Shown here: one piece after another, positions 6,949-12,351 of the stretch
How the letters are laid out: each line of letters opens with the position of its first letter
Numbering within the stretch: position 1 is the stretch's first letter
Assembly: GCA_002317575.1 (NCBI GenBank)
Contig: DCIH01000022.1
Span: 1 to 12,351, forward strand
Source: Verrucomicrobia bacterium UBA1731
GTDB taxonomy: Bacteria; Verrucomicrobiota; Kiritimatiellia; RFP12; UBA1067
Length of the DNA stretch: 12,351 nt
Direction of reading: 5' to 3'
The notes under the pieces: model-generated
The model's input: the letters and a program-made list of their open reading frames with translations, nothing else
Told to the model about the DNA's origin: nothing
Database searches by the model: none
Program-made: the position numbers and the translations under genes

Positions 6949-6957
6949 CGTCCGGTG

Positions 6958-6966
6958 ATTATACCA
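6958..6966 (-). promoter_or_regulatory. Extended -10 promoter inside the end of comF
   Basis: The minus strand reads TGGTATAAT, identical to the purC promoter core. The hexamer overlaps the last codons of comF (GTG GTA TAA). The -10 lies 23 bases before the ATG of the 650-residue gene, so the leader would be short. No -35 is apparent. The overlap with coding sequence means part of the match is constrained by comF, but the shared 12-base ACGTGGTATAAT argues for function. Confidence 0.65.
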
Positions 6967-7609
6967 CGTCTTCGTCCATCAGCGCGCGCGCGAACGTGAA
7001 CGGCACGATGCGCGCGGCGCCGGCGCGTTGCAGTGCCTCCGTGCAGGCCGACAGCGTCGCCCCCGTGGTAGCGACGTCGTCCACCAGCAGCACCACGCGG
7101 CCGCGGATCCGTTCGGGACGGTCCACGGCGAAGGCGCCCTTCAGGTTCTTCAGCCGCTCCTCCCCCGAGAGCCGCGCCTGGTGCTCCGTGTTCCGCTTGC
7201 GGAGCAGCGCCGTCGTGTCGCATCTGCGGCCGATCGCACGCGCCAGCGCCGCCGCCAGCAGTTCGCTCTGGTTGTAGCCGCGCTCCGCGCGACGCAGCGG
7301 ATGGAGCGGCACCGGCACCACCACGTCGACCGCCGCGGCGTCCGTCTTCCGGCGCAGCGCCTCCGCCAGGATGTCCGCGAACGTGCCGGCGAGATGCGTC
7401 GCGCCGCCGTATTTGAAGGCGTGGACGAGCGCGGGCACGGGATCGAGATAGGCGAAGGCCGCATCGTCGCGGTCGTCGTGCCACGGTAGCGCCGCCCGGC
7501 AACGCGCACACAGGTGACCATGCGGCAGGTCCACGCGCGCGCCGCAGCCCGGCACCGCGCACGAACGCGGCCACAGCATGTCCAGCAGTCGTCCGAAGCG
7601 CGCGTTCAC
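6959..7609 (-). CDS. comF: ComF family phosphoribosyltransferase-like protein
   Basis: The 216-residue protein has the ComF/GntX layout. An N-terminal zinc site is formed by Cys17, Cys22, Cys34 and Cys37; a type I phosphoribosyltransferase fold follows. Family blocks are VVVPVPLHPLRRAERGYNQS (96-115), the T..Q..L...ER..N..GAF stretch (141-160) and the PRPP-binding loop VVLLVDDVATTGAT (172-185). ComF proteins are needed for natural transformation in several bacteria, where they are thought to help handle incoming single-stranded DNA in the cytoplasm; the exact reaction is not settled. The start is GTG at 7609, sharing GTGA with the helicase stop and preceded by GGGGGA. It is the last gene of the pilus-helicase run. 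Family assignment is secure; a role in DNA uptake here is inference. Confidence 0.93.
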   Translation of the reverse strand: MNARFGRLLDMLWPRSCAVPGCGARVDLPHGHLCARCRAALPWHDDRDDAAFAYLDPVPALVHAFKYGGATHLAGTFADILAEALRRKTDAAAVDVVVPVPLHPLRRAERGYNQSELLAAALARAIGRRCDTTALLRKRNTEHQARLSGEERLKNLKGAFAVDRPERIRGRVVLLVDDVATTGATLSACTEALQRAGAARIVPFTFARALMDEDVV

Positions 7610-9888
7610 GCGCAGAATCCCCCGATCCGCGCCACGAGTTCGCCGGGGTCGCGGACGACGTGCACGGACGCGGCCACGCTCTTGCGGAAGAGCGCGCCGT
7701 AGTTCTTGACGGCGATGCGCGGATCCGCGACGACCACCGCGCCGCGGTCGCTCCGTGCGCGGATGAGGCGGCCGAACCCCTGCCGGAACTTGATCACGGC
7801 CTCGGGGATGAAATAATCCCGGAACGAACTGCCGCCCGCGGCGTCGACCTGTTCGCTCCGCGCCGCCACGATCGGCTCGCCCACCTGCGGGAACGGTAGC
7901 CGCGCGATCACCACGCAGGAAAGCGCCGCGCCGGCGACGTCCACGCCTTCCCAGAAGCTCTGCGCGCCGAAGAGGACCACGGCCCGGCCCGCCGCCTCGG
8001 CGCCCTTCAGCGCGGCGACCATCGCCTCGCGCGTCGAACCCTCGCCCTGGACGAGCAGTTCGACGCCACGGTCGGCCAGCGCCGGCGCGGCCGCGGCCGC
8101 GACCTGGCGCATCATGTCATAGGCCGTGAAGAGCACCAGTCCCCGCCCCTTCGTGACCGCGAACACGTCCGCTAGGAACGGCGCCAGGGCGGCGGCGTAG
8201 GCGTCCGGCTCGACGGCGGGATCGGGCAGGAAATCCGCCGCCACGCACGTCATCTGCCGGAAGTAGTCGAACGGCGAAGCGGCCACGAGCTGCCGGCTGC
8301 GCCCGTCCACGCCCAGCCGGTTCTTCACGTAGTCGAACTTGTCGCCCACGCGCAGCGTGGCGGAACAGAACACCACGGAATCCTTGACCGCCATGAAACA
8401 TTTGCGCATGCGGTCCGCCACGCTGAGCGGCGCCGCCATGAGGCGGAACGCGCCCTTGCCGCCGCGCGTGCGTTCGATCCAGAACGCGTGGCCGGGATCG
8501 GACGCCGCGAGCACGAATTTGGCGTTCAGCACGTAGCCGCGCACGGCGTCCGCGACGACGGCCACCAGCGCGCCCACGTCCGCGAAGAGCGGCAGTTCGC
8601 CCTCGCCCTGCGCGGCGGAGACCTCCTCCGCCAGCGCCGCGAGCGCGTCCACGACGGCCGCGAGCTTCCCCTCGAACGCCTCGGCCGCGCGGCGCGCGAT
8701 CTCCTCGTCCCACTGGACGGCGTTGTAGTCCTTGAAAAGACCGTTCACCGCGTGCTGGCGGACGCCGTCCGCGGTGACGCGGAAACGGATCGCGTCCGCG
8801 CCCGGCGCGGGATTGAAAAGCCCCTCGAGCACGGCGAAGAAGGCATCCGCCTCGACGGCGGCGAACTTCGCCGCGACGCGCGCCTTGAGCACGAGCTCGC
8901 GCACACGCTCCGCGCACGCGGCGGAACCGAGCGCGCCGCGTTCCAGGTGCCGCGTCACCACGCCGAGGACGCCCTTGACGGGCCCGCCGCGTCCGCGCCG
9001 GCGTTCGAGACGCCTGAGCAGCTGCGCGAAGCTCTCGCGCGAGATCTCCACGGAGAAGAAGTCGGTCGCGACGCTTTCGAGGTTGTGCGCCTCGTCGAAG
9101 ACGAGCCGGCCGTACGCCGGCAGAATGCCGCCGCCGTCGCCCGACGCCTCGGCCAGCACGAGCGCGTGGTTGGCCACCACGAGATGCGCATGCGCCGCGC
9201 GGTCGCGCGCCTTCTGGACGAAGCACTTCGCGAAATACGGGCACCGCCGGCCGCCGCAGTCCTCGCCGGCGCATGTGATGCGCGGTCGGAGCGACTCCGC
9301 GTCGACGCGGTCGAGGTCGCCGTCGTCCGTCGTCGCGAACCATTCGACGAGGCGGCCGAACGCCTCCCGATCGGGTCCGCTCAGCGCGAAATAGCCGTCC
9401 TGCATCAGCTCCGAAAGCGACTTGAGGCACAAGTAGTTCGAGCGTCCCTTGAGCAGCGCCACGCGGCAGACGGTTCCTTCGGGCAGCGTCCGGAGCGCGC
9501 GCGGGATGTCACTGGACATGAGCTGGCTCTGGAGGTTCCGGGTGGCGGTCGAAACCACGACGGGCGTGTTGTTCAGGACGGCCCAGTGCAGGGACGGCAG
9601 CAGATACGCGAGCGACTTTCCGACGCCCGTTCCGGCCTCGATGAGCAGGTGTTCGCGGGCGTTGAACGCGCGCGCCACGGCCTTCAACACATCGATCTGT
9701 CCGGCGCGCGCCTCGTAGCCAGGCATCGTTCCCAGCGTGCCGCCCGGGGAAAGGTGCGCGGCCAGGACGTCGACATCCAGCGGCGCGCAGTCGGCGTGGT
9801 CCGGCAGGCCGCACCTCGGCCCGCCCGACTTCATTTCCGGAACGGCCCTGGCCCAATCCGGATCGTCCATGAACAACCGTGCGTCCAC
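7606..9888 (-). CDS. dinG: DinG/YoaA-family ATP-dependent DNA helicase (Fe-S, XPD-like)
   Basis: The 760-residue protein is a superfamily 2 5'-3' helicase of the Rad3/XPD type, used in DNA repair and for resolving R-loops or blocked forks. The Walker A motif is AGTGVGKS (85-92) and the DEAH box is VFDEAHNLE (263-271). The Fe-S cluster site comprises KGRSNYLC (Cys154) and a Cys211-x4-Cys216-x5-Cys222 cluster, with an extra Cys206. VFCSATL (506-512), SFWEGVDV (644-651) and QGFGRLIRARSDRG (703-716) are the later helicase motifs. No exonuclease domain is attached. The start is GTG at 9888 with GAGGAG (9894-9899) five bases upstream, overlapping the stop of the preceding pseudopilin gene; an in-frame ATG six codons later is an alternative. 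DinG and YoaA cannot be separated by eye, so the symbol is provisional. It overlaps comF by four bases. Confidence 0.94.
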   Translation of the reverse strand: MDARLFMDDPDWARAVPEMKSGGPRCGLPDHADCAPLDVDVLAAHLSPGGTLGTMPGYEARAGQIDVLKAVARAFNAREHLLIEAGTGVGKSLAYLLPSLHWAVLNNTPVVVSTATRNLQSQLMSSDIPRALRTLPEGTVCRVALLKGRSNYLCLKSLSELMQDGYFALSGPDREAFGRLVEWFATTDDGDLDRVDAESLRPRITCAGEDCGGRRCPYFAKCFVQKARDRAAHAHLVVANHALVLAEASGDGGGILPAYGRLVFDEAHNLESVATDFFSVEISRESFAQLLRRLERRRGRGGPVKGVLGVVTRHLERGALGSAACAERVRELVLKARVAAKFAAVEADAFFAVLEGLFNPAPGADAIRFRVTADGVRQHAVNGLFKDYNAVQWDEEIARRAAEAFEGKLAAVVDALAALAEEVSAAQGEGELPLFADVGALVAVVADAVRGYVLNAKFVLAASDPGHAFWIERTRGGKGAFRLMAAPLSVADRMRKCFMAVKDSVVFCSATLRVGDKFDYVKNRLGVDGRSRQLVAASPFDYFRQMTCVAADFLPDPAVEPDAYAAALAPFLADVFAVTKGRGLVLFTAYDMMRQVAAAAAPALADRGVELLVQGEGSTREAMVAALKGAEAAGRAVVLFGAQSFWEGVDVAGAALSCVVIARLPFPQVGEPIVAARSEQVDAAGGSSFRDYFIPEAVIKFRQGFGRLIRARSDRGAVVVADPRIAVKNYGALFRKSVAASVHVVRDPGELVARIGGFCA

Positions 9889-9897
9889 CCGCGCTCC

Positions 9898-10194
9898 TCA
9901 GGGAATCTTCATGCCGGGCATGGCAACCTTCAAGACGACCTTCGCCTCGTCGGCGCCGAAAATGTACTGCTCGCCCAGCGCGTCCACCGCCACGACATCG
10001 TGCTCTTCGGCGGTGATGAACGTCTCGACGTTCTGTTCGCGCGCGGAGGTGCCGGCCTTGGCCCGCAGTTCCGCGTGCATGTCGAGCGACCGGCGGATGA
10101 TCTGCGCGAAGGTGCACAGCGCCGTCACCACGAGCGCGAGGAAGAGAATCCCCACGGCGGCTTCCACCGCGGCCTGTCCGCGTTTAGTGCGCAC
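9898..10194 (-). CDS. Small TadE-like pseudopilin
   Basis: This 98-residue protein begins with a short basic leader, a prepilin-peptidase-like site (KRG before QAAVE, with Glu at +5 of the mature form) and one hydrophobic helix (about residues 10-30). This matches the TadE/TadF minor pseudopilins of Tad pili. The remaining roughly 65 residues form a short exported domain with no Cys. It lacks the longer C-terminal domain of the other TadE-like gene. The start is GTG at 10194, chosen because it gives the leader and cleavage site; GGGGGA lies upstream. It overlaps the end of the TadG-like gene by 11 bases, and its stop overlaps the ribosome-binding site of the helicase gene. Assembly into the pilus is inferred. 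Confidence 0.78.
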   Translation of the reverse strand: MRTKRGQAAVEAAVGILFLALVVTALCTFAQIIRRSLDMHAELRAKAGTSAREQNVETFITAEEHDVVAVDALGEQYIFGADEAKVVLKVAMPGMKIP

Positions 10195-11611
10195 GGCTCG
10201 TCCCCCATTGGGCGCCGCCGGCGGGGCCGCCCCCGCCGCCGGAACCGCCGACCGGCTTCTTGCAGGAATCGGAATGGAACTTGAGCCACAGCAGGCCCTG
10301 CTGCCGGAACGACGCGACTTCCCAGCGCCGGAGCACCTTGCAGTACCAGCAGTTGCGGAGTGCGGCGAGGCCGAGTTCGAGATAGCCGGGGATGTGGTCG
10401 CGGATGTGCACGACCCAGTCGTAGTCGGCGGATGTCAGCGCACCGCCGGAGGCCGCGTCCACGGGGATGAGCCGCGCGTCCGTGAAACCGGGCAGTACGA
10501 GGAAATCGTAGAATGTCACCGGTTGTTCCTGGCGCTGCAGGTCGCGCACGCACCCGAACGGCTTGGCGGCGGCGCTCCAGGTGTAGGTGTGGTCGTTGCC
10601 GCCGACGCTCACAGATTTCGATTTCTTCTCCACGCGGCAGACCGCGCTGGCGCCGAAGACGTTGTAGGGATCCTTGACATGGCCGTACACGGGGAAATGC
10701 CCGTCGGGATCGATTGCCGTCCAGGCACCCCAGTCGGACGCGTCGTAGAAATACCAGCGTTCGGCGCGGTTCGTGAGCGTGAAGCAGTTCGCGATGGCGT
10801 CCAGCGCGTAGTTGCCGTAGCCGTTGTCCTTGAGCAGGAACTGCACCTCTTCCGGCGAAAGGTGCTCCAGCAGGGCCGTGTGGACCGGCGTCACGCCCAC
10901 GTTGAAGATCTCGGAATTCCGGAACGGCCGCAGCTTCGCGCCGGACGGCGGGCCCCAGTCGTTCCAGCTGCGATACCCTTCCAGAAGCGCCATCTGGTTG
11001 AAGAAGAACCAGCACCAGTCGCGTCCGGCGACGGCACTGTAGAACTGCTTGTTGTATAGCAGATGGTTGCCGCCGAAGGCGAAGAACTGCGCGTTGTCAG
11101 GCCCGGCCACGATGCCGGCGCGGGCGATTTCCTCAATGCGGTCGCAGTACTGCGGAATGAGCCGGGGGTCGACGAGCTCGGCCACGGTCTTCGAGACACG
11201 CCCGGAAAAGTAGGCGCGCACCGCCGCCGCCTGCTGCACGAGCAGGTCGCCCAGCCCGTCGATTTCCTCGAGACCGTTCGCCCTCGCGGCGGTTTGCGCG
11301 ACCGCCAGGCCCTCCAGCGGTCCCAGCAACGCCAACCGCGCCTGCTCGTTGGTGATGATATTGATGCGCGCGTATTCGCGGTTGAGGCCCGCGCGGACAT
11401 GATCGAGATTGTACCGGCCGATGGCGTTCAGCACCTTGCCCTGTTCGCGGGCGGCCGCCAGCGCCGCGGCGTCGCCGCCGTTCTGCGCCTTGTTCTTGCC
11501 CGTGATCGCCAGCCACACGTCGACGTGCAGCAGCGCGACGAACAGCACCGCCAGGATGGCGAACGCGAGATACAGGATCACCTGCCCGCTCTTTGCCCCG
11601 CGCCCGTCCAT
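10184..11611 (-). CDS. TadG-like Flp pilus-assembly protein with Tad domain
   Basis: The 475-residue protein begins with a single membrane helix (about 10-33) followed by the QNGGDAAALAAAREQG stretch (43-58), the hallmark of the Tad/TadG-like N-terminal domain. There is no Glu at +5 after the GQ at 9-10, so it is unlike a standard cleaved prepilin. The long remainder should be periplasmic or surface-exposed. It contains eight Cys, all outside the helix, which could form disulfides. The extreme C-terminus is a glycine-rich tail (about 450-470). I do not recognise the central domain, and no von Willebrand A motif of classical TadG is seen. ATG at 11611 has GAGGG eight bases upstream and follows the TadE-like stop by one base. 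Role in the pilus is from context. Confidence 0.78.
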   Translation of the reverse strand: MDGRGAKSGQVILYLAFAILAVLFVALLHVDVWLAITGKNKAQNGGDAAALAAAREQGKVLNAIGRYNLDHVRAGLNREYARINIITNEQARLALLGPLEGLAVAQTAARANGLEEIDGLGDLLVQQAAAVRAYFSGRVSKTVAELVDPRLIPQYCDRIEEIARAGIVAGPDNAQFFAFGGNHLLYNKQFYSAVAGRDWCWFFFNQMALLEGYRSWNDWGPPSGAKLRPFRNSEIFNVGVTPVHTALLEHLSPEEVQFLLKDNGYGNYALDAIANCFTLTNRAERWYFYDASDWGAWTAIDPDGHFPVYGHVKDPYNVFGASAVCRVEKKSKSVSVGGNDHTYTWSAAAKPFGCVRDLQRQEQPVTFYDFLVLPGFTDARLIPVDAASGGALTSADYDWVVHIRDHIPGYLELGLAALRNCWYCKVLRRWEVASFRQQGLLWLKFHSDSCKKPVGGSGGGGGPAGGAQWGTSRAH

Positions 11612-11612
11612 G

Positions 11613-12158
11613 TCACCGGCCCTCGTCGTTCAGATACAGCGAAGCGTGGTTCTCGATCGCGAACCGCGCGTTGAGGTCAACGGATCCGTGCGACCCCTCG
11701 TTCTCGACCTGCAGTCCGCCGTCGTAGATGCGCTCGAAATCGTTGCGCCGCGGATGCGCGTAGGCCACGGACGCGCGCACCAGCACGTCATCGCTGCCGA
11801 CGTCGACGCCGATCTGGGGCCACAGCTCGTAGTCGAGAATGGCCTTGGCGTACGGCTCGCTTTCCGCCGCCAGATACGCCGGCATGCGCGCCAATTCGGC
11901 GTCCACGCCGAACGGTTCGTCGTCCTCGAACGGCGTCAGGCACTTTCCGGCGACGGGAATCGCGGCCACGCGGGCCGTCTTCAGCACCATGTAGCTGTTG
12001 AAGCCGACCGCACGCGCCCGGGCGGCGCGCGCGGCGGCATGATCGAGGACGATTCTGGCCGTGAACAGATGCCCGAAATCGATCAGGCAGAAAAACACGA
12101 CCGTGAGGACGAACACCACGATGATCGCCTCGACCATCGCTTGTCCGCGCCTCTTCAC
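11613..12158 (-). CDS. TadE-like pseudopilin
   Basis: The 181-residue protein has the TadE family start: a basic leader KRRG, a likely prepilin-peptidase cut before QAMVE (Glu at +5), and one hydrophobic helix (about 9-30). The conserved amphipathic stretch ARIVLDHAAARAARARAVG (34-52) follows. The C-terminal part is a small exported domain with one Cys. In characterised Tad systems such pseudopilins are processed by the prepilin peptidase and needed for pilus assembly. The start is GTG at 12158, overlapping the pilin stop as GTGA; the ATG seven codons later would destroy the cleavage site. The TadG-like gene begins one base after its stop. Confidence 0.85.
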   Translation of the reverse strand: MKRRGQAMVEAIIVVFVLTVVFFCLIDFGHLFTARIVLDHAAARAARARAVGFNSYMVLKTARVAAIPVAGKCLTPFEDDEPFGVDAELARMPAYLAAESEPYAKAILDYELWPQIGVDVGSDDVLVRASVAYAHPRRNDFERIYDGGLQVENEGSHGSVDLNARFAIENHASLYLNDEGR

Positions 12159-12351
12159 TCGCCGAGCTGCTTGATGGACTTGGGATCTTCGGGATCTTCG
12201 ATCGAATCGACGGCGGCCTGAGCCTTCGAACCCTCGGAATCCGAAATCGCTTCGGCGGCGCCGGCGACCTTCTTGCCCGTGGCCTTGCCGAAGTACGTGA
12301 ACACCGCGATCAGCGAAATCGCGATGAGCGCGACGATGATGATGTACTCGA
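12155..12351 (-). CDS. Flp-type pilin, C-terminal part (gene runs off right edge)
   Basis: The 3' end of an open frame is visible, 64 complete residues before the stop. It begins EYIIIVALIAISLIAVFTYF, the hydrophobic segment of Flp/Fap pilins; the Glu-Tyr at its start is the conserved +5/+6 pair just after the prepilin cleavage site, which lies outside the window. The stretch after the helix is hydrophilic (GKATGKKVAG) and ends in an acidic tail containing EDPEDP. About 40 residues follow the helix, modestly longer than minimal Flp pilins. It is the likely major pilin or one of several. Its stop overlaps the GTG of the TadE-like gene, so the two should be cotranscribed. The preceding Tad ATPase, platform and peptidase genes are not visible. 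Confidence 0.82.
   Translation of the reverse strand, partial: EYIIIVALIAISLIAVFTYFGKATGKKVAGAAEAISDSEGSKAQAAVDSIEDPEDPKSIKQLGE

Noticed and set aside
5099..6958. Plus-strand open frame of about 620 codons opposite the 650-residue gene
   Set aside because: The minus-strand gene has a promoter, ribosome-binding site and plausible protein composition, while this frame gives Arg/His-rich sequence with no recognisable motif.
8488..10284. Long plus-strand open frame opposite the helicase gene
   Set aside because: It is antisense to a protein with intact helicase motifs, has His/Arg-rich low-complexity translation and no family motif; such frames are common in GC-rich genes.
12181..12199. Tandem 9-base repeat (GGGATCTTC)
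   Set aside because: It encodes the EDPEDP tail of the pilin and has only two copies, so it is explained by the coding sequence.

Overview
The window is GC-rich bacterial chromosome with essentially every base used by genes on the minus strand, so transcription runs from high to low coordinates. I see eleven complete genes and two that run off the edges: the 3' end of a pilin gene at the right edge and the 5' part of a protein kinase gene at the left edge. No tRNA, rRNA, CRISPR array, insertion sequence or prophage gene is visible. Several features suggest a member of the Planctomycetota-Verrucomicrobiota (PVC) group, for example a Kiritimatiellota or Verrucomicrobiota relative: an ECF sigma factor directly followed by a Ser/Thr protein kinase, Tad pilus genes, and a large unfamiliar protein. 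This placement is a guess from gene content and was not tested.

Right block (about 6959-12351): the end of a Tad/Flp pilus cluster (Flp-type pilin, TadE-like pseudopilin, a 475-residue TadG-like protein, a second small TadE-like pseudopilin). A DinG/YoaA-family iron-sulfur helicase and a ComF-family phosphoribosyltransferase-like protein follow immediately. Start and stop codons overlap or nearly touch throughout, so this reads as one transcription unit.

Middle block (about 4065-6966): a promoter embedded in the last codons of comF drives a 650-residue protein I do not recognise. Its C-terminal third carries kinase-like motifs that seem to lack catalytic residues. Its 3' end overlaps an OppB/DppB-type ABC permease gene that has no partner subunits nearby.

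Left-centre block (about 1265-4035): a second promoter shares a 12-base core (ACGTGGTATAAT) with the first. It precedes purC, followed by ybaB, recR and a patatin-like phospholipase gene, all closely spaced. ybaB-recR is a widespread conserved pair.

Left block (1-1264): a 216-base gap holding strong inverted repeats, then an ECF-type sigma factor gene overlapping the start of a Ser/Thr protein kinase gene that leaves the window. The pair probably forms a signalling and regulatory module whose target is outside the window.
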